Origin: JACKIC01 sp964543795
Lineage (GTDB): Bacteria; Planctomycetota; UBA1135; UBA2386
Direction: 5' to 3'
Assembly (NCBI GenBank): GCA_964543795.1
Contig: CAZIZN010000028.1
Coordinates: 1 to 64,000, forward strand
Length of the DNA stretch: 64,000 bases
Shown: piece after piece, positions 33,031-41,880 of the stretch
Numbering within the stretch: the first letter of the stretch is position 1
How the letters are laid out: each line of letters begins with the position of its first letter
Translations under genes and position numbers: made by a program
Notes under the pieces: model-generated
Seen by the model: only the letters and a program-made list of their open reading frames with translations
Told to the model about the DNA's origin: nothing
Databases searched by the model: none

Positions 33031-33148
33031 CTGGTGACCCCAGGATGCCATACCCGTGGCAGCGAGCGCGGCGCGCCCCCCTACCGGATGGGGCCGCAAC
33101 ACTCGGGACCGCCACGAAAGTTTTTTCGAACTCTGCCCGAGGATGTCC

Positions 33149-33754
33149 ATGACCCTGCCCCCATCGCTGCGCTGGCCGCTTCCCGCTCTCGCCCTCGCCG
33201 TACTCGCCGCCTGCTCCGGCGGCGAGGTCGTCGGCGTGCACCTGCGACTCGACAAGGACGGCTCGGGCCTGCTGACCACCCGCGCACTCGTCCAGCCCCG
33301 GGAGGACAGCAGCGGCGAGGTGCGGGTGTCCGGGGTCACCTGGACCGGTCGCGCTGCTCTGGTTTGCCGCCAGGGCCGCTTCCAGCGCATCCAGGACGTG
33401 GCGCTCGCCGGCGGCGGCGTGCGCTTCTCGACGCCGGGCTCGGACGACCGGCCGTCGCTGCGCATCTACCTGCAGCGCGGGCCTGCCGCCGAGTGGGTCC
33501 GCGCACTCGTGCCCGACGAGGCGACGCGGCGCGCCATGGCGAGCGTCTACGACCCGACGGACAAGACGAAGCAGATCGGCGACACCCTGCGCATCGAACT
33601 GAGCCTGCCGAGCGACGTGATCACCTCGGGCGTGCTGCCGACCGGGCGCGGCGTCGAAGCCGCGCGCGAAGGCCGGCGCGCCTACCTGCTGCTGCCGGTG
33701 CGCTCGGCCCTCGAGGACACCGAGGAACTGGTCTGGGACATCAGCTGGAAGTAG
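33149..33754 (+). CDS. Putative lipoprotein, function unknown
   Basis: The 201-residue product begins MTLPPSLRWPLPALALAVLA followed by the lipobox Cys (LAAC), so it should be exported and lipid-anchored. After the Cys it reads SGGEVVGVHLRLDKDGSGLL and continues as a mainly beta-type domain with no motif I recognise. I chose the ATG at 33149 because GAGG lies 6 bases before it; an ATG two codons upstream overlaps that site. It is divergent from mraZ and overlaps the following convergent gene by 14 bases at its 3' end. Confidence 0.75.
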   Translation: MTLPPSLRWPLPALALAVLAACSGGEVVGVHLRLDKDGSGLLTTRALVQPREDSSGEVRVSGVTWTGRAALVCRQGRFQRIQDVALAGGGVRFSTPGSDDRPSLRIYLQRGPAAEWVRALVPDEATRRAMASVYDPTDKTKQIGDTLRIELSLPSDVITSGVLPTGRGVEAAREGRRAYLLLPVRSALEDTEELVWDISWK

Positions 33755-34304
33755 GTGCGGCACCGGCATCGCCGGCGCCGCCGTCCGCCCCCGACCCACC
33801 TTCGTCTTCACCGAGCGCGGCCAGCAGTTCGTCCTTGATGGCACCGAGGTCGGCGAGGTCGATGGCGGGCGCGAACAGCAGCACGGGCGCGCTGTCCTTC
33901 TGCTTGGGATCGGCGACGACGAGATCGGCCCGCTCCTGCTCGGCGGTGCGCGGCGGGACCATGCGCAGGACGCGCTTGCGCAGCAGCAGCAGCGCGCAGA
34001 AGTAGCGCAAGGCCCGGGCCCGTTCGTCCTCGACGCTGCCGAGGCGGTCGAAGAGCACCCGCAGCGAGGCGAGGTCGAGCACCGGTTCCCGGCTGGCCGC
34101 CGACTTGCGCAGCGCCCGCCAGAAGATCGGCGGCTCGCCGCCCTGGCAGCGGCGCTCGTAGTCGTGGAAACACGCGTCGCAGAGGTCGCGGCGCACGCAC
34201 GAGGGCCACTCGAGCACCGCCATGTAGGCGCGGCTCGTCGGCAGCGGGCAGCCGGGCTTGTCACAGCCCTTGCGGTCGCGGTGGATCTTCCAGTCGTCAG
34301 CCAT
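33741..34304 (-). CDS. Cys-rich hypothetical protein, possible zinc-binding N-terminus
   Basis: The 187-residue product begins MADDWKIHRDRKGCDKPGCP. Cysteines at 14, 19, 36, 42, 45 and 53, including a CDAC pair, suggest a small zinc-binding module in the first 55 residues. An alpha-helical middle (LRVLFDRLGSVEDERARALR, then LRYFCALLLLRKRVLRMVPP) follows, and the tail is acidic and Gly/Ala-rich. I do not recognise the family. It lies 19 bases after the HEAT lipoprotein gene, so the two are probably co-transcribed. Confidence 0.7.
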   Translation of the reverse strand: MADDWKIHRDRKGCDKPGCPLPTSRAYMAVLEWPSCVRRDLCDACFHDYERRCQGGEPPIFWRALRKSAASREPVLDLASLRVLFDRLGSVEDERARALRYFCALLLLRKRVLRMVPPRTAEQERADLVVADPKQKDSAPVLLFAPAIDLADLGAIKDELLAALGEDEGGSGADGGAGDAGAAPTSS

Positions 34305-34323
34305 GTTCGTCCGTGGCGCGCGG

Positions 34324-35220
34324 TCAGCGCGCGGCCTCCAACCAGGAGCGCCAGGCCGCGAGCGTGCGCGGGCCGCGCGTTCCCGCCTGGGCGGCGAGAC
34401 TCGCCTGCGCCGCCTGCTCGCCGGCGAAGTCGCCTTCGCGCTGGCAGCGCGCCAGATAGTCCACGAGCGCTCCGGCGACCGCCGTGCCGCGGTGGTGCAG
34501 GAGGGTCTGCGCTGCGACGCGGCGCACGAACGGGTCCTCGTCGCGCGCCAGGGAATCGACCAGCAACGCCGCCGCCGGGTCGCCGCCGCGGGCCAGCCCG
34601 CGCAGGGCGTCGGCCCGCACGGTGAACTCGGCATCGCCGGCGAGGCGGATCAGTTCCTGTGTCGCGACCGGACTGCCCTCGATCGCGCCCAGTGCGCGCG
34701 CGGCGGCGCGGCGTTCGCGGGCGACGGAGGACTTCGCGAGTTCGGTCAGCGCCGGCACCGCGGGTGCACCGATGCGACCGATCAGCTCGACGCCCAGCTG
34801 CCGCGGCTGCGGCTGGGAGTTGCGCAGGAGATCGGAGACCAGCGTCGGCACGGCCCGCACGCCGAGCGTCTCGATCTCGGCCGTCGCTCGCGCCTCGACG
34901 GGGTTCTCGATGCGCGCCGCGGCGCGGAACAGCTCCTCCTCCTCGCCGAGCGGCCGCCCCTCGCGGACCAGGATCAGATCGCGCACGAACATGCGCACGA
35001 GCCAGTGCACGGCGACGGGATCGCCCGCGAGTCCGTCGCGCAGCGCCGGATACTCGGGCGCCTCCGCCCGGTAGGCCCGCTCCGCTTCGCGGCAGCGCTC
35101 GATCCGCTCCTGGTCGAGGCGCCCGGGTTCGTAGGCGGGTGGTCCACCGGCGCAACCCGCGAGCGCGGCGAGCAGCGCCGCCGCGGCGCGACCGCGTCTG
35201 GTGACAGCAGGACAAGGCAT
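34324..35220 (-). CDS. Lipoprotein with HEAT-like repeats
   Basis: The 298-residue product has a signal peptide with lipobox LAALAGC at about 17-23. From residue 110 onward it is a series of HEAT/PBS-lyase-type helical repeats, for example LGVRAVPTLVSDLL, IGAPAVPALTELAK, ERRAAARALGAI, VRADALRGLARGGDPAA and VRRVAAQTLLHHRGTA. Such repeats usually mediate protein binding at the cell envelope. Partner and role are unknown. Its start is only 17 bases from the divergent YghO-like gene. Confidence 0.8.
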   Translation of the reverse strand: MPCPAVTRRGRAAAALLAALAGCAGGPPAYEPGRLDQERIERCREAERAYRAEAPEYPALRDGLAGDPVAVHWLVRMFVRDLILVREGRPLGEEEELFRAAARIENPVEARATAEIETLGVRAVPTLVSDLLRNSQPQPRQLGVELIGRIGAPAVPALTELAKSSVARERRAAARALGAIEGSPVATQELIRLAGDAEFTVRADALRGLARGGDPAAALLVDSLARDEDPFVRRVAAQTLLHHRGTAVAGALVDYLARCQREGDFAGEQAAQASLAAQAGTRGPRTLAAWRSWLEAAR

Positions 35221-35229
35221 CCCTAAGGT
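35201..35229 (+). promoter_or_regulatory. Promoter of the YghO-like gene, leaderless mRNA predicted
   Basis: GTGACA (35201-35206) and TAAGGT (35224-35229) are 17 bases apart. The ATG at 35238 lies only 9 bases after the -10 end, so the transcript would start at or next to the start codon. The -35 is inside the first codons of the divergent lipoprotein gene. Confidence 0.5.
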
Positions 35230-35237
35230 CTACACGG

Positions 35238-36371
35238 ATGACCGCTTCGGCAAAAGACCTGCGCCCAGAGCTCGAACTGCGCGAATGCACGCGCCCGGGC
35301 CCGTTCCTCGACCTGCAGCGCGCGTTCTACCGCGGCGATCCCGATTTCGTGCCGATGGTGACGCTGGCCGAGAAGTGGCAGGTCGACCGCCGCAAGAACC
35401 CGTTCTTCGCCCACGCCGACGTCGGGCTGTGGTCGCTGCACCGCGGCGGCCGCTGCGTCGGTCGGGTCAGCACGTCGCGCGACCGGTTGCACGACGAGTT
35501 CCACGGCGACCGCGTCGGCTTCTTCGGCCACTTCGAAGCCGTCGACGCAGAAGCAGCGCGGTTCCTGCTCGACCACGCGGCGGCGTGGTGCCGCGAACGC
35601 GGCGCCGAGACGCTGCGCGGTCCGGTCGACCTCTCGACCAACTACCGCTGCGGCCTGTTGATCGAAGGCGAGCCCGGCCCGCCGTGCATGATGATGCCGC
35701 ACAATCCGCGCCACTACGCGGACTGGATCGAGGCGGCGGGTCTGGGGCGCGCCAAGGACCTGCTGGCGCTGACCGTCGATCAACGCACGATCGACCACGG
35801 CAAGCTCGACCGCATCGCCGAACGCTTCCGACGGCGCACCAACACGACGCTGCGCCCCGTCGACATGCGGCGCTTCGCCGCCGAGGCCGAGATCCTCTGG
35901 GACCTCTACCACCGCATCTGGGAGAAGAACTGGGGCTTCGCTCCGATGTCGAAGCCCGAGTTCCTGCGGCAGGCGAACGACCTGAAGAGCGTCGCGCGGC
36001 CCGAGTTCCTGACCATCGCGGAGAGCGGCGGCAAGCCCGTCGGCTTCGTCGCCGCGATCCCCGACACCAACGTCGGCGCGAAGGCCTGCGACGGACGCCT
36101 GCTGCCGTTCGGCTGGTGGAAGTTCCTGCAGGCGATGAAGACCGTGCGCCACCTGCGGGTGATCACGCTCGGCATCCTGCCCGAATGGCGCCACATCGGC
36201 GTCGAGATGCTGCTCATCCACAGCGTCGTCGAGAACGGCCGCGTGCACGGCATGGACAGCTGCGAAGCGAGCTGGATCCTCGAAGACAACCGCGACATGC
36301 TCGGGCCGCTCGAAACGCTCGGCTTCCGGCCGTTCCGCCGCTACCGCATCTACGAGAGGACGCTCCGCTGA
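35238..36371 (+). CDS. YghO-like GNAT-fold protein
   Basis: The 377-residue protein resembles the YghO family of large GNAT-like acyl/acetyltransferases. Features: an N-terminal segment on a catalytic-like loop (FYRGDPDFVPMVTLAEKWQV, KNPFFAHADVGLWSLHRGG), FFGHFEAVDAEAARFLLDHA with the typical GPVDLSTNYRCGLLIEG, and a second GNAT half with EFLTIAESGGKPVGFVAAIP, GILPEWRHIGVEMLLIH and SWILEDNRDMLGPLETLGF. Substrate is unknown; relatives often sit near lipid genes. It is followed, with a one-base overlap (TGATG), by a small membrane protein. Confidence 0.8.
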   Translation: MTASAKDLRPELELRECTRPGPFLDLQRAFYRGDPDFVPMVTLAEKWQVDRRKNPFFAHADVGLWSLHRGGRCVGRVSTSRDRLHDEFHGDRVGFFGHFEAVDAEAARFLLDHAAAWCRERGAETLRGPVDLSTNYRCGLLIEGEPGPPCMMMPHNPRHYADWIEAAGLGRAKDLLALTVDQRTIDHGKLDRIAERFRRRTNTTLRPVDMRRFAAEAEILWDLYHRIWEKNWGFAPMSKPEFLRQANDLKSVARPEFLTIAESGGKPVGFVAAIPDTNVGAKACDGRLLPFGWWKFLQAMKTVRHLRVITLGILPEWRHIGVEMLLIHSVVENGRVHGMDSCEASWILEDNRDMLGPLETLGFRPFRRYRIYERTLR

Positions 36372-36586
36372 TGGACTTCCAGCTGAACCGCGGCATGCCC
36401 GGCATGCCGCAGATGCCGCCGCACCTGCCCAACATGCTGCTCGTCGTCGGCGGCGCCGTCGCAGGCTTCGGTTTGCTGCTGCTCTGGTACGAGTGGCTGC
36501 TGCGCTGGCTCGTCGCCGGCGTGTTCCTCGCCTTCGGCGGTCTCCTGCTGCTGATCGGCCTCAAGTCCAAACGACTCCTCGGCTGA
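36371..36586 (+). CDS. Small two-TM membrane protein
   Basis: The 71-residue protein has a Met/Pro-rich N-terminus (GMPGMPQMPPHLPN) and two adjacent hydrophobic helices (about 22-40 and 45-64), ending in KSKRLLG. The TGATG junction with the YghO-like gene indicates coupled translation, so it may anchor or assist that enzyme. No family recognised. Confidence 0.65.
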   Translation: MDFQLNRGMPGMPQMPPHLPNMLLVVGGAVAGFGLLLLWYEWLLRWLVAGVFLAFGGLLLLIGLKSKRLLG

Positions 36587-36594
36587 GACCCCGA

Positions 36595-36616
36595 CCGGCG
36601 GATCGGACGCCGCCGG
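36595..36616. terminator. Hairpin between convergent genes
   Basis: CCGGCGG (36595-36601) and CCGCCGG (36610-36616) form a perfect 7-bp stem with an 8-base loop in the gap between the small membrane protein gene and the convergent hemerythrin gene. No T tract follows on either strand, so termination is only inferred from position. Confidence 0.35.
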
Positions 36617-36655
36617 AGCTCCTGCTCGCGAGCGCGGTGCCGCAGGGTGGTCGGG

Positions 36656-37270
36656 TCACAGATCGCAGGCGAGACCGCAGGCTTCGGCGAGCCGGCGCGC
36701 GAGCGCGACGTAGTGCCGGCGGCCGCGGTCGCCCAGCGCCGCGACGTCGACGGCGTCGAAGGCTCGCCGCAGCTCGCGCTCGGCCTCCAGCGGCAGGCGA
36801 TCGACGGCCGCGGCGAACGGACCCGCCTCCTCGTGTCGCATGTGCGGCCGCAGGATGTGCGTGTAGATCGACACGACGCGCAGGACCCGTTCCCAGTCGC
36901 CGCACTCGACGCCGTCGCAGAGGTCGAGCGTCAGGCTCTTGGCGGTTTCGTGCTCGCGCCGCACCGCGGTCTCCTGCTCCGCCGCGAGCAGCCCGTGCGT
37001 CGTGAGCATGGGGATCAGGTGCACCTCCTCCTTCACGCGGTGGCAGAGGTGCACGAAGTTGCCGTTGAAGTCGACGACGTCGCTCCAGAACGGCAGCCGC
37101 AGCGGCCGGCCGCCGAGCATGCCCTGCGCCTCGGCCTCCATCGCGCCGAGCACGGTCGACATCACGTGGTGCTCGGCGAGGAGTTCGATCGCGGGGCGCT
37201 GGCGGCGCGCGTCGGCATCGGCCTCGGCGAGCCACACATCGAACGCGGCACGGCTGGTCGTGATCGCCAT
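36656..37270 (-). CDS. Hemerythrin-like HHE protein
   Basis: Predicted non-heme di-iron, oxygen- or NO-sensing four-helix bundle. The 204-residue protein has putative ligands in LAEHHVMSTVLG (H34/H35), HRVKEEVHLIPML (H77, E81, H84), RREHETA (H107) and RPHMRHEEAGPF (H143/H146, E147). Helix spacing and the HEE motif match the HHE family. It lies 73 bases downstream of the bat operon and could be read through from it; oxygen-related function would suit an aerotolerance neighbour. Start at ATG 37270 after an open but unrelated frame. Confidence 0.82.
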   Translation of the reverse strand: MAITTSRAAFDVWLAEADADARRQRPAIELLAEHHVMSTVLGAMEAEAQGMLGGRPLRLPFWSDVVDFNGNFVHLCHRVKEEVHLIPMLTTHGLLAAEQETAVRREHETAKSLTLDLCDGVECGDWERVLRVVSIYTHILRPHMRHEEAGPFAAAVDRLPLEAERELRRAFDAVDVAALGDRGRRHYVALARRLAEACGLACDL

Positions 37271-37343
37271 CGTCGTGGCGCCAGCGTCGCACCGCCACCG
37301 CCGGCCGGCCAGCGCACTTCGGCCACCACCGGCGCGGGTCCGG

Positions 37344-39815
37344 TCAGCGCACGAGGCCCAGTTGCTCCCGCGGTGCGAAGCCGGTGCGTTCGCCGGCATC
37401 CACCCGCACGAACGCGCCGTCGCCGCCGCCGAGCACGGCCAGAGCGACCCCGGGCCGCACGGTGGCGACCGTCGCCCCCCCACCCGGCTCCGAGGTGAGC
37501 CCGACCTTCTGCAAGGCGATGGCCACGCCGGGGCGGTGCGGCAAGAGCCAGACGACCTCGACCGCGACCACCGTCCCGGGCAGCAACAGCAAGGCGCCGA
37601 TCCAGCGTGCGCCGACGCGCCGCCAGCCGAGCACGAGGCAGCCGGCCGCCCCGGCCATCAGCAGCGCCAGCAGCCACGCGCGCTCGGCGGGCGACAGGCG
37701 ATCGCGCAGGTCGATCAGCTCGGCGGTGAACCCGGCCGCGGTGCGCTCGACGCCGAGTTGCCGCCGCACGAGGGCGACGTTGGCGAGCAGTTCGGGGTCG
37801 CGCGGCCGGGCCAGGCGCGCGGTCTCGTAGGCCCAGAGCGCTTCGGGCAGCCGGCCGAGCCGGTAGAAGCAATTGCCCCGCGCCTGCCAGTGGCGGTAGT
37901 CGCCCGTCGCCAGGAACGCCTCGGCGAAGGCGGCCTCCGCTGCCGCGAAGTCCCTCGCCCGGTAGTGCGCGACGGCGGCAGCGGCGGGATCCTGGGCACG
38001 CAGCGCGGCACCAGCCAGCAACGGCAGCAGCAGCAGGCACAGACTGCGCACACCGAAGCGCGCCCGTTCCAGCGCGGCGAGCAGCGTCCGCACGCGGTCC
38101 GCACCGGGCCCGGCGCCGCCGCCGTAGCGCGCCGCCAGGCCCGCGTCGAGGCATTCGGCCACGTCGCGCGCGAGTGCAGGCTCGAGCCCAGCGGCTTCGA
38201 GCTGCTGCGCCAGGTCGGGCCGCACCACGGCGGCGTCGGGCACGTCGAGGCGATCGGCGAGGTATCCCGCGAGGGCATCGCCGGGTGCCGCGCCGGCCTT
38301 CAGCGCCTGCTCGCAACGCCGCGCCGCCCCCCGCGCGCGCTGACCACGCACGTCCTGCACGCGCCGGCGCCAGACGACGAAGGCGCCGCGCATCAGGGCC
38401 ACGAGCGCCCACGGCAGCAGCACCGCGACCCAGCCGAACCAGGCCGGCGACGGCGACGGCACCGCGGCGGATCCGTCGAACGCGGGCAGATCGAAGATGT
38501 CGTCGACGCCCGGCGTGACCGGCGCGGGAGCCGCGTCGGGCAGCGGCGCCAGTCCGGCACCGTTGGCGAGCGGCTCGACGCGCAGCGCGATCGGCTCGGT
38601 GCGCACGACGGCGAACGCTTCGACGCCGGGCGTGGTGTCGAAGTAGTTCCACTCGATCGCCGGGATCGAGCGCACGTCCGCGGACAACGGCGTCAGGTCG
38701 TAGGTCACCGCGACCTGTTCGGCGGTGCGGGCCTCCTTCTGGCCCAGCTTGTGCAGCCCCGGCAGGTCGCCGAGTTCGGGCAGGCGCAGGAACTCGAGGT
38801 TGCCGCGGCCCCGCACGGTCAGCGTCAGCTGCAGCGACTCACCGACCCGCAGCGACGTGCGGTCGCACGCGGCCTCGAGGGTGAATCGGCCCACGGCGCC
38901 GTAGTAGGGATCGGGGCGGCCCCGCTCGGGGATCGGCAGCACCTCGATCGTCACCGGCTCGCCGTAGGCGTAGAGGTTGTCGCTCTGCCGGCCACGCACG
39001 CCGCCGAAGATGTCGCGGCTGCCTTCGCGGCGCAGGACGTGGTACCGCAGGAGGGGCGCCGGCAGTTCGATGCGGCCGAGCCGCGTCGGCAGGTAGGACC
39101 GCTCGACGACGAAGCGCTGCCAACGCTCGCCGCCGCGCACGTGGCCGCTCTCGATCTGCGCGTAGAGCGGCTGGCCGTTGCCGAGGATGTAGTGGTCGGC
39201 GCGCGGCGCCTGCGCCGCCATCGGCTCGGCGCCGGCGAAGCGCTCCAGCCACGAGGCCTGCAGCTCGAGGTCGTAGCACTGCTGGCGCGTGCCGGGGTAG
39301 TAGCCCTCCACGAGCCGCAGCCCCTCCTGCACCCCGAGATCCACGCGGATGCGGATCGGCTCGTGCACGTAGACGCGGGTCGGCTCGACCGAGACCTCGA
39401 CGTAACCGAGGTCCTCGCCACGCAGGTCCTTGCGGACCTCGATGCGCAGTTCGCGGGTACTCTGCTCCTTCGTGCCGGTCCAGATCGCGAACGGCGGCAC
39501 CACGAACGAGCCCTCGCGCAGGGGCCGCAGCGTCAGCTGGTACTGCACGCCGACGCGCTCGGTCATCGTGCGGCCGTCGAAGAACGTCTGGCTCGACCTC
39601 GTCGGCGGCGACAGCTCGAGTTGCAGGTCCGGCACCTTCGGCAGCACCGGGGGCCGCGGATCGGCGCTGCGGCCCTCGATGCGCAACAACACGCGCGCGA
39701 CGTCGCCGAGCCGCACCGTCGCCGGCTCGGGCCCGTCGACCTCGAGCCGCTCCTGGGCCGGCAGCGGCGGCAACGCGGCCGCCGCGAGCAGCAGCGTCGC
39801 GAGGCGCATCGTCAC
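37344..39815 (-). CDS. batD: BatD-BatE fusion, aerotolerance protein
   Basis: The 823-residue protein combines two Bat proteins. Residues 1-480 are BatD-like: signal peptide ending LPPLPAQ, beta-sandwich repeats (LGYVEVSVEPTRVYVHEPIR, TSLRVGESLQLTLTVRGRGN), and a TM segment near 475. After a cytoplasmic-type region, residue 589 begins a second signal-like helix (SLCLLLLPLLAGAALRAQ). Then come TPR-like repeats (HYRARDFAAAEAAFAEAF, GNCFYRLGRLPEALWAYETA), two TM helices and an SH3-like end (ALAVLGGGDGAFVRVDAGER), the BatE layout. The start is GTG overlapping the batC stop (GTGA), with an ATG two codons in as alternative. An internal GTG at 38051 could give a separate BatE. Confidence 0.82.
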   Translation of the reverse strand: MTMRLATLLLAAAALPPLPAQERLEVDGPEPATVRLGDVARVLLRIEGRSADPRPPVLPKVPDLQLELSPPTRSSQTFFDGRTMTERVGVQYQLTLRPLREGSFVVPPFAIWTGTKEQSTRELRIEVRKDLRGEDLGYVEVSVEPTRVYVHEPIRIRVDLGVQEGLRLVEGYYPGTRQQCYDLELQASWLERFAGAEPMAAQAPRADHYILGNGQPLYAQIESGHVRGGERWQRFVVERSYLPTRLGRIELPAPLLRYHVLRREGSRDIFGGVRGRQSDNLYAYGEPVTIEVLPIPERGRPDPYYGAVGRFTLEAACDRTSLRVGESLQLTLTVRGRGNLEFLRLPELGDLPGLHKLGQKEARTAEQVAVTYDLTPLSADVRSIPAIEWNYFDTTPGVEAFAVVRTEPIALRVEPLANGAGLAPLPDAAPAPVTPGVDDIFDLPAFDGSAAVPSPSPAWFGWVAVLLPWALVALMRGAFVVWRRRVQDVRGQRARGAARRCEQALKAGAAPGDALAGYLADRLDVPDAAVVRPDLAQQLEAAGLEPALARDVAECLDAGLAARYGGGAGPGADRVRTLLAALERARFGVRSLCLLLLPLLAGAALRAQDPAAAAVAHYRARDFAAAEAAFAEAFLATGDYRHWQARGNCFYRLGRLPEALWAYETARLARPRDPELLANVALVRRQLGVERTAAGFTAELIDLRDRLSPAERAWLLALLMAGAAGCLVLGWRRVGARWIGALLLLPGTVVAVEVVWLLPHRPGVAIALQKVGLTSEPGGGATVATVRPGVALAVLGGGDGAFVRVDAGERTGFAPREQLGLVR

Positions 39816-40894
39816 CAGTCCCTCTCCACGGGTGGCCGCTTGGACTTCGCGCGCGCGCGCAGCGCCTCGACCTGCTGGTCGAGCTGCTTCAGCAGATCGA
39901 ACAGGCGCCGGGTCTGTTCGGGGCTCAATTCGCGCCCCTCGTTCTGCTCGCCCGGAGCGTCGCCGCGCGCGGCTTTGGCCGGCGGCTCCGGCGAGGTCTC
40001 GGCCTCGCCCGCCGCGGGCTGCGGCTCGGGCGCGGCCTCGGCGCCCGGCTCGGGCGGTTCGGCCGGCGCGGGCTGCGGCTCGGGCGGGCTCTGCTGGGGC
40101 GGGCTCTGCTCCGGCCGGGGTTCCGGCGGCTGCGCTTCACCCGGTTTCGGCTCCTGCGTCGGCGGTTGCGGCGACGGCTCGCCTCGCCCGGCGTCGGGGG
40201 ACGGCGGGTCCTTCGGCGCCGGCGCCTCGGGTTCGCCGGGCGGCTGCTTCGGCTCGCCCTTCGGGTCACCCTGCGGCTCGCCCTTCGGGTCGGCCTTCGA
40301 CTCGTCCGGCTCGCCGTCCTCGTCCTTGGGCTCGCCCTGTTCCTGCTGCTTCTGCTGCTGCCGGAGCGCATCGATCTTCTCCTGCAGCGCCGCCGCGCGG
40401 CGCAGCGCTCGTTCGGCGTTGCGTCGCAGTTCCGCCGCGTTCGTCGCTGCGGCACCGCGCACGAAGTGGGCCAAGGCCTGCTTGCAGGTGGCGAGCGCCT
40501 GCTCGAGGTGCGGCAGCGCATCGGCGGCCGCCGCGCCGCCCGCGGCGCCGGCATCGGCGGCCGCCTCGTGCCGTCGACTCTCGTCGTAGCGCACGTTGCC
40601 GAGCAGGCCGGCGTGCAGGTCGGGCCGCGGCTCTCGACTCAGCGCGGCGAACTTCTCGATCGCCGTTTCCGCTTCCGGCAGGAGACCCGCCCGCCAGCAG
40701 GCGAGCGCCAGGTTGTAGTGCACTTCGGGCGACTCGGGCTCCGCCTCGGCGAGGGCTCGCATCATCGCCGCGGCGTCGGAGTACCGGCCGGCATCGTGGA
40801 GCCGCAGGGCCTCCTGCATGGTCGCCTGGGCAGCGAGCGGCGCCGCGCACGGCAGGGCAGCGGCCAGCACGGCGACAAGGGACGAGAGCTTCAT
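39812..40894 (-). CDS. batC: BatC-like TPR protein with Pro/Glu-rich tail
   Basis: The 360-residue product has a signal peptide (LVAVLAAALPCAAPLAAQ), then TPR repeats (ALRLHDAGRYSDAAAMMRAL, VHYNLALACWRAGLLPEAET), a helical segment with LRRNAERALRRAAALQEKI, and a long low-complexity region (about 190-320) rich in Pro, Glu, Lys and Gly (EPQ/PKGEP repeats). It ends with a helix (LSPEQTRRLFDLLKQLDQQV), typical of BatC. Periplasmic scaffold of the Bat system. ATGA overlap with batB. Confidence 0.82.
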   Translation of the reverse strand: MKLSSLVAVLAAALPCAAPLAAQATMQEALRLHDAGRYSDAAAMMRALAEAEPESPEVHYNLALACWRAGLLPEAETAIEKFAALSREPRPDLHAGLLGNVRYDESRRHEAAADAGAAGGAAAADALPHLEQALATCKQALAHFVRGAAATNAAELRRNAERALRRAAALQEKIDALRQQQKQQEQGEPKDEDGEPDESKADPKGEPQGDPKGEPKQPPGEPEAPAPKDPPSPDAGRGEPSPQPPTQEPKPGEAQPPEPRPEQSPPQQSPPEPQPAPAEPPEPGAEAAPEPQPAAGEAETSPEPPAKAARGDAPGEQNEGRELSPEQTRRLFDLLKQLDQQVEALRARAKSKRPPVERDW

Positions 40895-41880
40895 CGGTGG
40901 CGGCCTCCGGCGTTGGCGATCTCCCACAGTAGCAACAAGAGCAGCGGCAGCAGCACCCACTGGTAGCGCGCCTTGCGGGCCGTCTCCTCGCCCGCCTCGT
41001 AGCTGCGCTTCTGCATCGGCACGAGACGCTTCTGGTGGAGTTCGACGAGCGGCAGCGCCACCGCGTCGGCGCGCACGAACTCGCCGCCGGTGACCGAGGC
41101 GAGCGCGCGCAGGCTCTCGGGATCCATGCGCGTCACGACTTCGTTGCCGTCCTTGTCGCGCAGGAACTCCTGCGTCCCGCCCTTGCCGACCGTGATCTTG
41201 CTGCCCATCGAGCTGCCGTAACCGACGGCGTGCACGACGATGCCGTCGTCGCGCAGTTCGCGTGCGGCCTGCTGCCCCGCGCCCGCGAGGTCCTCGCCGT
41301 CCGTGAGGAGCAACACCGCCGTCGTCGCCGCCTGGTCGCGGTCCGCGAACTCGCGGCAACGCCGCAGCGCGGCCGCGAGGTCCGTGCCGCCCGTGGCGAC
41401 CAGCTCCGTGTCGACCTCGTCGAGCAGGCCGCGGAACGAGTCGAGGTCGTGCGTCAGCGGGATCCAGAGCCGCGCCGCGCCCGCGAACACGACGAGACCG
41501 ACGCGGTCGCCGCCCTCGAGGTGCGGCAACACGGCGCGCACGTCGCGCAACGCTCGATCCAGGCGCGTCGGCTCGAGGTCCTGCGCCAGCATCGAGCGCG
41601 AAGTGTCGAGGCAGAACAGCAGGTCCAGACCCGCGCGTTCGACGGCGACGGTCTCGTCGCCGTAGCGGGGATCGAGCCAGCACAGGAACCCCAGGGCGAA
41701 CAGCAGCGTGCTGCGCAGCGAAGCCCACAGCGGCCGGGTGACCGGGCCGCACGGCGCAGCGCCGTAGCCGCGCATCGACGCGTGCGCGCGGCCGACGAGG
41801 AAGTAGAGCAGCGCCCAGAGCACCGGCAGCAGCAGCAGCCACGGCCAGTGCTGGCCGCGCGCGAATTCGAAGCCGCTCAC
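40891..41880 (-). CDS. batB: BatB, membrane VWA-domain protein
   Basis: The 329-residue protein has two N-terminal TM helices, a von Willebrand A domain with MIDAS motif DTSRS in LLFCLDTSRSMLAQDLEPTR, GDRVGLVVFAGAA, the MIDAS threonine in TGGTDLAAAL and LLLTDGEDLAGAG, and a C-terminal TM helix (WVLLPLLLLLLWEIA). The motif DLEPTRLDRA is typical of BatA/BatB. The GTG start overlaps the batA stop (GTGA). Confidence 0.88.
   Translation of the reverse strand: MSGFEFARGQHWPWLLLLPVLWALLYFLVGRAHASMRGYGAAPCGPVTRPLWASLRSTLLFALGFLCWLDPRYGDETVAVERAGLDLLFCLDTSRSMLAQDLEPTRLDRALRDVRAVLPHLEGGDRVGLVVFAGAARLWIPLTHDLDSFRGLLDEVDTELVATGGTDLAAALRRCREFADRDQAATTAVLLLTDGEDLAGAGQQAARELRDDGIVVHAVGYGSSMGSKITVGKGGTQEFLRDKDGNEVVTRMDPESLRALASVTGGEFVRADAVALPLVELHQKRLVPMQKRSYEAGEETARKARYQWVLLPLLLLLLWEIANAGGRHR

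Noticed and set aside
40000..40330. Repetitive GC-rich DNA in batC, possible repeat element
   Set aside because: It is the coding sequence of the Pro/Glu/Lys-rich low-complexity tail; no unit structure independent of the protein was seen.
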